Origin: Pediococcus damnosus
GTDB taxonomy: Bacteria > Bacillota > Bacilli > Lactobacillales > Lactobacillaceae
Assembly (NCBI RefSeq): GCF_001437255.1
Contig: NZ_JQBD01000002.1
Coordinates: forward strand, 1 to 63,155
Direction of reading: 5' to 3'
DNA: 63,155 bases
The translations under genes were made by a program, and so were the position numbers. The notes below the pieces were generated by a model. The model did not search any database. It was not told where the DNA came from and worked only from the letters and a program-made list of their open reading frames with translations. Positions 25,233 through 32,881 of this stretch are shown here, piece after piece (positions within the stretch are counted from its first letter, which is position 1; each line of letters opens with the position of its first letter).

Positions 25233-26770
25233 TGATTTCCTCCAACCATGGTTGCCAGCAACTCATCTCGAAGTTTTGGCCGAACAACTTTACCGGTTGT
25301 GTTCCGCGGAAATTTGTCTACAAAAAGGATTTTAGTTGGCCGTTCAAATTTGGCTAATTTATGTTCGGTATAATTTAAGACCTCTTCTTTTACTAACCGT
25401 TTGCTACTTTTGGGCTCCTTCAAAACAATAACCGCGGTAACTTCTTCACCATACAAGTCATCTGGCAAGCCAATCACAGCCACTTGTTCAACAAATGGTA
25501 ATTCATTTAAAACATTTTCAACCTTCGCCGGTGCCACCTTTTCACCACCACGACTAATCATTTCTTTTCGACGGCCCTTTACAAATAAATACCCGTCTTC
25601 ATCAAGATAGCCTAAATCACCAGTTAAAAACCAACCATTAGTGAAGGAATCTGCATGAGGTTCTAAATAGTCTGCGATGACATGATCACCACGAACGGCA
25701 ATTTCACCGACCACATTAGCTTCATCCGTCAATTTACCGTCCGCCACCAGTTTTAGTTCAGTAGCAAATGGTTTCCCCGCCGACCCAATTTTAGGCGCTT
25801 CAATTGGATTGATCGTACATTGGCTCGCCGTTTCTGTCATCCCATAGCCTTCCAATATTTGCGTATTAAATTGCTTCTCAAAATCCGTCAACTTTTTTAA
25901 AGGGAGCGCAAAAGATGAACTCCGTAAAAAACGTAGATGAATTTGACTTTTGTATTCTTGATACTGAGCAATCGCATTTTCGTTCAAAAGCAAGATTGAA
26001 ATAATTGTTGGCACAACTGATACCCAAGTGACCCTACCAATTGCCACTTGCTGCCAAAAATGACTGGCACTAAATTTCTTGGCAATCACCACTTTACCGC
26101 CGGACAACCGCATCTGAAACAAGGTCATCACTTGCGCATTAACATGAAACATTGGCATTAGAATCAAGGCAGTATCATTAGCAGTCATCTGATGACTATC
26201 ACGATCGTGAATGGCGCCATTATAGAGTAATTCTTGGGTAAGTCCGACACTCTTAGGTTTACCCGTTGTTCCTGAAGTATGCAAAATCATGGCTAAATCA
26301 GTTTCCTTTATCGGCACTTGAATTGCCTGATTTCGTACTTGCAGTAACTGATCGTTTACCAAGAATGTAATTTCCTCGATCGTATTTAAAGCAATATACT
26401 CTTTTTTTATTTCCAAGTCCTGACTTAAATCACTCACAAACTTATTTTGGACAAAAATCGCTGAATATTGATTTGTGGCAATTTGCCTTCTTAGTTCATC
26501 TCCAGGGGTCGTATCGGCAATCGGCATGGCAATGGCTCCCAATTCCCAGATAGTTTGCATCAAAGCTGGATAAAAAATCGAATTTTCTAGGGCAATCAAC
26601 ACCCGATCGCCATTACCAATCTTGTTTTCAATCAATCGTTGTTTCAAACGTGCGACGTCTTCTTCCACTTGACCACGGGTCACCCAGTCACCAGTTTCTG
26701 CGTCTTGAAAAATCGGTTTAATCTGATCTTGCATCAACTCACTTTTAAGTGCTGAAATTAATTTTGTCAT
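25229..26770 (-). CDS. Acyl-CoA synthetase / AMP-dependent acid ligase
   Basis: Adenylate-forming enzyme of 513 aa (ANL superfamily), which activates a carboxylic acid with ATP and normally transfers it to CoA. Motifs: phosphate loop LHTSGTTGKPKSVGLT near 165, YGMTETASQC near 300, TGDLGYLDEDGYLFVKGRRKEMISRGGEKV near 390, and the C-terminal catalytic lysine in NTTGKVVRPKL. It is the fourth gene of an operon whose other members are an ABC importer and an acyltransferase. Chain length or aromatic nature of the substrate cannot be told; the MenE/oxalyl-CoA synthetase-like branch is a possible relative. Confidence 0.85.
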   Translation of the reverse strand: MTKLISALKSELMQDQIKPIFQDAETGDWVTRGQVEEDVARLKQRLIENKIGNGDRVLIALENSIFYPALMQTIWELGAIAMPIADTTPGDELRRQIATNQYSAIFVQNKFVSDLSQDLEIKKEYIALNTIEEITFLVNDQLLQVRNQAIQVPIKETDLAMILHTSGTTGKPKSVGLTQELLYNGAIHDRDSHQMTANDTALILMPMFHVNAQVMTLFQMRLSGGKVVIAKKFSASHFWQQVAIGRVTWVSVVPTIISILLLNENAIAQYQEYKSQIHLRFLRSSSFALPLKKLTDFEKQFNTQILEGYGMTETASQCTINPIEAPKIGSAGKPFATELKLVADGKLTDEANVVGEIAVRGDHVIADYLEPHADSFTNGWFLTGDLGYLDEDGYLFVKGRRKEMISRGGEKVAPAKVENVLNELPFVEQVAVIGLPDDLYGEEVTAVIVLKEPKSSKRLVKEEVLNYTEHKLAKFERPTKILFVDKFPRNTTGKVVRPKLRDELLATMVGGNQ

Positions 26771-26787
26771 CCGATCGCTTCCTTTTC

Positions 26788-28011
26788 TTATTTTGTTTCG
26801 TTTAAGTTAATTACCTTTTCAGATTGCCGCTTGACTTTGCTAACAGTTTTAGAAACTGGTTTGCGACACCAATTCGGTCGTCCTATTAAAAATCCAAACG
26901 GTGGTACTTTGTAACAAAAATACGCAATTAGAAATGAGCACCCAACTACAAAAATGTAACCGAGGGGCAAAGCCAATAACATTGCCCAAGTTGGAATAAA
27001 TGAAAGTTTTGCCAACCAATTATCTAAAATTAAAATTGGAATTGTTTGTGATAAGTAGATTCCGAAAGATACCTTAGATCCTGTGGCAACAAATTTTTCG
27101 ATCAAAGGATTCAATCCGTGCGTACGTTTATAGGCGTAACGTTTCCCTAGATAGAAAACAAATGCCACCATTACCAGCGCGTAAATCATGATGTAAGGCT
27201 GGTGCACAATTTGAATGCTTGAATAAGGTAATTTCAAAAGGTAAGTATTGCCATAATACAAGCCGACGGTCCCCAACGCTAAGATCCCAGCACTAATTCC
27301 GATAGCTTTGGCATGCGTCATAATAAAACTTGTAACTTTTTGATAATGAATTGCCGCATAGGCTCCGGCCATGAAATAAACTTGGTACACAAGAATATTC
27401 ATCCCGTATGACCGAAAGATGTACCACCAGGAATCCGTATTAACATGGGGCAACCAATATTTGATGGCAATTAGCAACATCAATTGCGCCAAAATACTAA
27501 CTAGCATCATAAACTCGTGATTCTTGGGAAATCGTTTAAACAGCGCTACGATCAACGGAAAGATAAGATACAATTGAAAAATCACAAATACATAGTATAA
27601 ATAAAAATTACTCCCGTGGGTCACACCATAAACAAAATCTGACCAGAATTTCTGTCCATTTAGTGCCGTCCCGGTAATCAAGCTGGTCGCCACTAACAAA
27701 ATTGCGTTCCATGCCAAGTAAGGAATTCCAGTACTCTTGTATCGCTTTTTCCAGAAGGTTCCCCAATGATGTTCCCGATTATAGTAGTTTAAAAATAAAA
27801 CAAGTCCCGTCATGAACATAAAACCCATTCGGGTAAAATGCAGTGACAAGTGAGTTGCGTGTAAGAAATTTTTGCTTACACTGTCTGCCATTGCCATTGA
27901 AAATGCTGTCGTTGTATGATTTAAAAGCACTCCAAAGATAAATATTACGCGCATCAGGTCAACCTCAAATAAGTAAGGCCTCCCGTGCCTCGTTTTCTTA
28001 TTTTCAGCCAT
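26788..28011 (-). CDS. Acyltransferase 3 family membrane O-acyltransferase
   Basis: Polytopic protein of 407 aa with about ten membrane segments. The N-terminal family motif FEVDLMRVIFIFGVLLNHT holds the Arg and the His that are conserved in acyltransferase 3 enzymes (OatA/WecH type), which add acetyl or other acyl groups to glycans, peptidoglycan or lipids. There is no SGNH domain, unlike OatA. The ATG at 28011 with GAGGAG seven bases upstream overlaps the stop of the ABC ATPase gene. The next gene makes an acyl-CoA synthetase, so a donor-making and a donor-using enzyme are neighbours. Confidence 0.85.
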   Translation of the reverse strand: MAENKKTRHGRPYLFEVDLMRVIFIFGVLLNHTTTAFSMAMADSVSKNFLHATHLSLHFTRMGFMFMTGLVLFLNYYNREHHWGTFWKKRYKSTGIPYLAWNAILLVATSLITGTALNGQKFWSDFVYGVTHGSNFYLYYVFVIFQLYLIFPLIVALFKRFPKNHEFMMLVSILAQLMLLIAIKYWLPHVNTDSWWYIFRSYGMNILVYQVYFMAGAYAAIHYQKVTSFIMTHAKAIGISAGILALGTVGLYYGNTYLLKLPYSSIQIVHQPYIMIYALVMVAFVFYLGKRYAYKRTHGLNPLIEKFVATGSKVSFGIYLSQTIPILILDNWLAKLSFIPTWAMLLALPLGYIFVVGCSFLIAYFCYKVPPFGFLIGRPNWCRKPVSKTVSKVKRQSEKVINLNETK

Positions 28012-28711
28012 TAATTGTCTCCTCATCCATAATGTCATGTAATACTCTTTCAGCAGCTACAGCCACCTTAGTCGGATCGTCTTTACTAACACCGGCTTCT
28101 TCGTAACGATTAGTTCCATTTCGAATGACCACCACCCGATCAGCCATGCGCACCGCCTCATTTACGTCATGGGTAACTAAAACAGTTGTCAATTTCTGTT
28201 CCTGACAGATTTTTAAAATTAAATCCTGCATTTGGCGTCGGGTCAAAGCATCCAAAGCGCCTAAAGGTTCGTCTAACAAAAGAAGTTGTGGATGAGCCAT
28301 TAATGCTCGGGCTAAGGCGACCCGTTGCTTTTGTCCACCAGACAGTTGCCTAGGATATTGACTAGCCAACGTTTCTAGACCAACTAGTTCTAACATTTTA
28401 GCAGCTTCTGTTTGTTGCTCTTTTTGATTACTTTGAAAAGATACATTTTCTAAAACAGTCATCCAAGGTAACAGGCGATCATTTTGAAACATGACTCGGA
28501 TCACAGGGTTGTCATTGGCAAATTTAATCTCCCCAGCACTAGGCTGTTCTAACCCAGCAATTAAACGAAGTAACGTACTTTTTCCACCACCACTCATTCC
28601 TACTAAAGCGAGGAACTCCTGATCAGCAATCGTTAAATCAATATCATGTAAAATTTGTTTAGAACCATAGCTTTTTTGAACATCAGTAATTTCAACAAAC
28701 TGTTTAGTCAT
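28004..28711 (-). CDS. ABC transporter ATPase, NitT/TauT type
   Basis: ATP-binding subunit of 235 aa of an importer for sulfonates, nitrate-like anions or thiamine precursors (SsuB/TauB/ThiZ branch). Walker A GMSGGGKST near 38, Q-loop MFQNDRLLPWMTV, signature LSGGQKQRVALARALMAHP near 125, Walker B LLLLDEPLGALD, H-loop LVTHDVNEA. The first bases overlap the permease stop and its own stop overlaps the acyltransferase start, so the genes are translationally coupled. Confidence 0.92.
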   Translation of the reverse strand: MTKQFVEITDVQKSYGSKQILHDIDLTIADQEFLALVGMSGGGKSTLLRLIAGLEQPSAGEIKFANDNPVIRVMFQNDRLLPWMTVLENVSFQSNQKEQQTEAAKMLELVGLETLASQYPRQLSGGQKQRVALARALMAHPQLLLLDEPLGALDALTRRQMQDLILKICQEQKLTTVLVTHDVNEAVRMADRVVVIRNGTNRYEEAGVSKDDPTKVAVAAERVLHDIMDEETING

Positions 28712-29528
28712 TCATTTCTCTTCCTTTAGCATTGCGCCAATCCAGCATGTAGCTTTCCAAACCTTTGGCAATCAAATCTGATAGTTTTCCTAACAAAGCA
28801 TAAATAAAAATGCATAATAGGATCGTTTTCATATCCATAAACTCTTCGGCGTTAGTTGACATGTATCCAATTCCTGAATCCGATGCAATCGTTTCAGCCA
28901 CAATTAAAGTTGTCCACATAACACCAAGTGCATATCGAACACCCATTAAAATGGTGGGCATTGCACCAGGCAAGATGATTTTTTTGAGTAATTGGAAGCG
29001 AGATAATCCATACGATTTTCCCATCTCAATTAGTTCAGGATCAACTGATCGAATGCCATGCAATGTATTAATATAAATCGGGAACATAACTCCGATAGCA
29101 ACTAATGAGATTTTTGCTGACTCACCAATGCCAATCACAATAATCACCAACGGAATCAAGGACAGATGCGGAATATTTCGTAACATTTGAACCGTCGTGT
29201 CCGTTAAACTTCGAGAAATTTTTGACACACCATTAATAAATCCTAAGAGAAATCCTGCTGTACCACCAATTGCAAAGCCCACTATGGCTCGATACAAACT
29301 AATGCTGATATTTTTTTGTAGTTCTCCCGTTTGGCTAAGCGCAATGCCATCTTGAATGACGGCAACAGGAGATGGCAAGGTATCACTTGATAGCCAACCT
29401 ATCGAACTAGCTAATTGCCAAATTCCAATTAAACCAACAGGAATCAACCATGGCAAAAATTGTTGCCAAGGAAATTTTCTTTTCTTTTTCTCTATTAGTA
29501 ATGGTTGCGTTTTTGAAATACTTTCCAT
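28704..29528 (-). CDS. ABC transporter permease, NitT/TauT type
   Basis: Integral membrane subunit of about 274 aa, SsuC/TauC-like, with six membrane segments and the EAA-loop (ELIEMGKSYGLSRFQLLKKIILPGAMPTILMGVRYALGVMW) that contacts the ATPase. A TTG at 29567 is also possible, but ATG at 29528 (ESISKTQ) fits family length. It is the first gene of the five-gene operon permease-ATPase-acyltransferase-ligase-binding protein. Confidence 0.9.
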   Translation of the reverse strand: MESISKTQPLLIEKKKRKFPWQQFLPWLIPVGLIGIWQLASSIGWLSSDTLPSPVAVIQDGIALSQTGELQKNISISLYRAIVGFAIGGTAGFLLGFINGVSKISRSLTDTTVQMLRNIPHLSLIPLVIIVIGIGESAKISLVAIGVMFPIYINTLHGIRSVDPELIEMGKSYGLSRFQLLKKIILPGAMPTILMGVRYALGVMWTTLIVAETIASDSGIGYMSTNAEEFMDMKTILLCIFIYALLGKLSDLIAKGLESYMLDWRNAKGREMND

Positions 29529-29603
29529 GTGCACATCAGCTTCTTTCTTTTTTGTGTTCTTATGCAATGAATTAAGCTTACTGACTATTTATGCATTTTT
29601 TGG

Positions 29604-29641
29604 GGTGATAAAAGTTGTCATTTTGTGAAACTTTTATCACC
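29604..29641. promoter_or_regulatory. Perfect 13 bp inverted repeat upstream of the transporter operon
   Basis: GGTGATAAAAGTT (29604-29616) and AACTTTTATCACC (29629-29641) are separated by 12 bases. There is no T-run next to it on the minus strand, so it is more likely an operator or an RNA leader hairpin than a terminator. It lies 75 bases before the permease start. Confidence 0.5.
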
Positions 29642-29672
29642 AATAATCAAGCAAATCTTAAGATTCATAGAC

Positions 29673-29739
29673 AAAAAAAGAAGCAAATCATGCTTTGCAA
29701 CAGGGTTTCTGGCCTTATTTCAAAGTAAAGATTTGCTTC
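29673..29739 (-). terminator. Intrinsic terminator with long branched loop
   Basis: Outer stem GAAGCAAATC (29680-29689) / GATTTGCTTC (29730-29739), an inner CTTTG/CAAAG pair, and seven T on the minus strand (29673-29679). It should end the thioesterase transcript 116 bases beyond its stop. Because it also precedes the transporter operon in the same orientation, an attenuator function is possible. Confidence 0.65.
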
Positions 29740-29854
29740 ACAATCTGTTCAAACACATAAAATGAAAATTAAATTTTTTGAATATATTAACTAATTCGCG
29801 ATATTAACTAATTACATTTATTTAAAACTATCTAATCGTTTTACATTATCTTGA

Positions 29855-30310
29855 TTATTCTTCTGTCCAGCGTTTTGCCAGCTCATGATCTTCTAGCGAT
29901 CTTTGTTGCCGTTTAAGAAAATCGGCCGCAATTTGTTTTTCTTCGTCAGTCTCTGGAACAACTTCTGGTAAACGATAATCCTTTTTCAACACAATATAGG
30001 TAAAAAATGCATAAGCAATCAGCTCATGGCTTGAATTGTAGGCTCTGCCAAACACTTCAGCGACCCGCTCATCGGTTCCGGAAACGGTCGACACAATCGT
30101 AATCGTATCGCCTAGTTTCCCAGGTCGCAGAAATCTAACCTTATCCACACTGCCAGTTACGGCATTTTCATTCGTTAACTTCCGGATTGCATTGGCAAAG
30201 TTCAGATCCATTTCTGCAACCGTCTTGCCACCAAATAAAATTCCTAAATAGTTTAAGTCTTTTTTAGTTACCAAAAATTTATTTTCATACCGTGTTTCAC
30301 TAGTTTTCAT
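29855..30310 (-). CDS. Acyl-CoA thioesterase, hot-dog fold
   Basis: Single hot-dog domain of about 151 aa. The segment LGILFGGKTVAEMDLNFANAIRKL matches the helix and active-site region of YciA/BACH-like acyl-CoA thioesterases, followed by the strand motif DKVRFLRPGKLGDTITI. It would hydrolyse acyl-CoAs in the cytoplasm. AGGTGG eight bases before the ATG at 30310 supports that start. It stands upstream of, but is separated by a terminator from, the operon that contains an acyl-CoA synthetase; functional linkage is only suggestive. Confidence 0.85.
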   Translation of the reverse strand: MKTSETRYENKFLVTKKDLNYLGILFGGKTVAEMDLNFANAIRKLTNENAVTGSVDKVRFLRPGKLGDTITIVSTVSGTDERVAEVFGRAYNSSHELIAYAFFTYIVLKKDYRLPEVVPETDEEKQIAADFLKRQQRSLEDHELAKRWTEE

Positions 30311-30391
30311 CAAGTTTACCACCTTGTTTAAGTCTGAATCTCATTGTAAAGCAATGGATAGTAGCTTGTCCAACACACTTATTGGCAAAAT

Positions 30392-30450
30392 AAAAAGATT
30401 GATTCAAGCAGGATTTTTAGTCATGACTAAAAATCGAACTCGTTTCAATC
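30392..30450 (-). terminator. Large terminator with 24-base perfect palindrome
   Basis: At 30412-30435 the sequence is GATTTTTAGTCA followed directly by its reverse complement. Outer arms GATTGA/TCAATC (30397, 30445) extend the hairpin, and T5AT4 follows on the minus strand. It lies 11 bases after the FMN reductase stop and is most likely its terminator. Confidence 0.6.
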
Positions 30451-30460
30451 CTTTAAAATA

Positions 30461-31018
30461 CTAGTCTTTAAATCGGTTAATTAAATCAACAAAGGTGTCC
30501 ATCGCGCTTTGCAAAAACTTAATTGTGCCTTCATTTGTAATCTTCAAGTTATCATCAAGAATATTTGTGACATTTCCTAAATAAACCTCTGGTTGTTGAA
30601 CAACTGGCATATTCAAGAATACTAATGATTGCCGCAAGTGATGGTTCGCACCAAAGCCACTGATGGCACCAGGGGAAACACTCAAAATAATAGCTGGTTT
30701 TTTATCCCAAACACTGGCACCATAAGGTCGTGAGCCAACATCGATGGCGTTTTTCAAAACACCGGGAACGGAACGGTTGTACTCTGGTGTTGCAAAAATC
30801 ACAGCATCAACCGTCTGCATTTCTTCACGGAATTTCTTCCAGCTTTCGGGTACACGGTTTTCATCATCAAAATCTTGGTTATAAAGATCAAGATCCCCAA
30901 TATTAATTTGTTTTACGACATAATCCTTTGGTAACAATGCCGCCGTTTGCTCGGCAACTGCTCTGGTGTATGACCCTTTTCTTAAACTTCCAACAATTAA
31001 TCCAACTGTAGTTGACAT
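30461..31018 (-). CDS. NADPH-dependent FMN reductase (flavodoxin fold)
   Basis: Quinone/azo/chromate-type reductase of 185 aa related to YieF/ChrR and YhdA. The FMN phosphate loop GSLRKGSYTRAVAEQ is at the N-terminus, and the family motif PEYNRSVPGVLKNAIDVGSRP is near residue 80, with the SPGAISGFGA loop after it. The ATG at 31018 has GAGGT about seven bases upstream. Probably helps against quinones or other electrophiles. Single-gene unit. Confidence 0.88.
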   Translation of the reverse strand: MSTTVGLIVGSLRKGSYTRAVAEQTAALLPKDYVVKQINIGDLDLYNQDFDDENRVPESWKKFREEMQTVDAVIFATPEYNRSVPGVLKNAIDVGSRPYGASVWDKKPAIILSVSPGAISGFGANHHLRQSLVFLNMPVVQQPEVYLGNVTNILDDNLKITNEGTIKFLQSAMDTFVDLINRFKD

Positions 31019-31229
31019 ATATAAATACCTCACTTTTCATTTACTATTAGTAAGTATACAATCATCAGATTTAAAACGCCACTATTTATACTCTGCCTAT
31101 TTCAAAAAATGCCTTCATTTAAAAAAACTAGCTTTTGTTAGTCCTTTCCTTTGCACAATTATAACGGTCGTGCTAGCTTTAAGGTAAATTTCTTATCTAT
31201 AAAATAAATCATTTAAGGAGCTGGTATCT

Positions 31230-32555
31230 ATGTTCGATGTTTTATTTATTGGTAGTGGTCAAGGAGCCTGGAACGGCGCCATTCCTATGAGTCAGGCCGG
31301 TTTAAAAGTTGCCGTAATTGAAGAAGGCTTGTTTGGCGGAGTTTGTACCAATCGTGGTTGTAATGCAAAAATCGCATTGGATAAGCCCGTTGAGTTGGTT
31401 CAGACCATTGAACAGTTACAAGGACGCGGATTTGACAGTGTTCCGAAGATTAACTGGCCAGATTTAATGGCCCATAAACATGAAGTGATTGGCAAACTAG
31501 CCGAAAGTAATAAACAAAAATTAATTGATGGTGGCGTAAAAGTCATTGTGGGCCACGGCACCTTAGTGGATGCCAATACGGTTCAAGTTGGCGAGTCGAC
31601 CTACCAATCCAAAAAGATTGTGTTAGTTTTAGGCCAGCATTCCCACCGGTTGGATATCCCTGGCAAAGAATATTTACATGACAGCACCGATTTCTTGTCG
31701 ATTCCTCAGATGCCAAACCGGCTCACTATTATTGGCGCTGGTTACGTCGGAATGGAATTTGCTTCGATTGCCAACGCAGTGGGAGCTTCGGTAAACGTCA
31801 TCTTAAACAGTCATACACCGTTGCGCAGTTTCTACCAGCCGTATGTCCAGCGTCTTGTGAAAAGTCTTAGAGCGCGCGGCGTTAAGTTCTTTTATGACCA
31901 AGAAATTACTAAGGTGGTCAAAACAGAAACCGGTTTGCGTTTACAAGGACCTGATCAGTTCGAACTAACCAGTGATTACATTGTGGATGCAAGCGGTCGA
32001 ATTCCAAGCTTGACAAATAGTGGTTTGGAAAAATTAGGCATTGCTACAAATAAAAATGGTATTGAAGTCGATGATCACTTACAAACCAACATTCCCGGAA
32101 TTTATGCAACGGGTGATGTGGTAGACAAAACGCAACCGAAAATCACCCCAACAGCCATTTTTGAATCCCAGTATTTAGCGCAATTATTTACTGGTAAAAG
32201 CACTGCTGCCATTAGCTATCCCACCATTGCAACCACGGTCTTCTCTACGCCCCGAATTTCACAAGCTGGTGTTAATCCTGATGTGGCGGCTAAATCGCCT
32301 GATAAGTACACCATCGAACATTTTGAGTACGCCGATGATTGGTTCAAACAAGTACAAAATGAAATTGACGGTGGGCTGACCTTAGTGTTTGATCAAGAAC
32401 ACATTCTGGTGGGTGCCGTTGAATATAGTAATGAAGCGGTTGATGCAATTAATGGCTTGTTAGATATTATTGAATTGCGGCTGACTCATGAACAGGTCCA
32501 ACGATTCATTTACACATTTCCAAGTATTCAGCATAGTTATTTCCGGAAAATTTAA
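31230..32555 (+). CDS. FAD-dependent pyridine nucleotide-disulfide oxidoreductase, atypical C-terminus
   Basis: Flavoprotein of 441 aa of the glutathione reductase/lipoamide dehydrogenase class. It has the FAD motif GSGQGAWNGAIPMSQAG, the redox pair C-x4-C in GGVCTNRGCNAK, the NAD(P) motif IIGAGYVGMEFASIA, and the second FAD motif GIYATGDVV. In classical members, the C-terminus holds a His-Glu pair (HPTxxE) as acid-base catalyst; here that region reads YTFPSIQHS, so the pair is missing. This suggests a substrate other than a normal disulfide. AAGGAG precedes the ATG. Single-gene unit with strong terminator. Confidence 0.88.
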   Translation: MFDVLFIGSGQGAWNGAIPMSQAGLKVAVIEEGLFGGVCTNRGCNAKIALDKPVELVQTIEQLQGRGFDSVPKINWPDLMAHKHEVIGKLAESNKQKLIDGGVKVIVGHGTLVDANTVQVGESTYQSKKIVLVLGQHSHRLDIPGKEYLHDSTDFLSIPQMPNRLTIIGAGYVGMEFASIANAVGASVNVILNSHTPLRSFYQPYVQRLVKSLRARGVKFFYDQEITKVVKTETGLRLQGPDQFELTSDYIVDASGRIPSLTNSGLEKLGIATNKNGIEVDDHLQTNIPGIYATGDVVDKTQPKITPTAIFESQYLAQLFTGKSTAAISYPTIATTVFSTPRISQAGVNPDVAAKSPDKYTIEHFEYADDWFKQVQNEIDGGLTLVFDQEHILVGAVEYSNEAVDAINGLLDIIELRLTHEQVQRFIYTFPSIQHSYFRKI

Positions 32556-32565
32556 TTTGAAACTA

Positions 32566-32608
32566 AAATGCGTCACAAGCCTAAATCTAGCTTGTGACGC
32601 ATTTTTAT
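32566..32608 (+). terminator. Intrinsic terminator
   Basis: Stem AATGCGTCACAAGC / GCTTGTGACGCATT (to 32603) followed by TTTAT. It closes the flavoprotein gene. Confidence 0.85.
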
Positions 32609-32613
32609 TCTAT

Positions 32614-32881
32614 AGATCTACAGGTTTAAAGTACAAAGTCTCACCTAATTACCTGGTACAAAGGGATTAACAACAATGCTATTAGTTTAGATGACGTCTT
32701 CCAGCAAATTCGGACCGGAACGTAGTGCGACTTCTTGCGGCTATCCTTGCCACAAGAACTCGCACCCCGTTCCAGGCCAATTAAGCCGGAGAACGGCAAT
32801 TAATCTGATTTTGGTAGAGTAAACTGCTTTATAACAGTAACTGAAATCATTTTTGTACTTTCAACCTTTAGCTATAGATCT
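32614..32881. repeat. Palindromic intergenic repeat, copy 2 (about 268 bp)
   Basis: Shorter relative of the element at 9385-9739. Terminal arms AGGTTTAAAGTACAAA (32622-32637) and TTTGTACTTTCAACCT (32852-32867) pair at 15 of 16 positions, and the flanking AGATCTA is also inverted. Internal arms GCGACTTCTTG / CAAGAACTCGC (32727-32763) make another hairpin, and GGAACG / CGTTCC pair around it. The right end contains the last codons and stop codon of lepA. The rest of the 317-base gap holds only the flavoprotein terminator. Confidence 0.75.
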
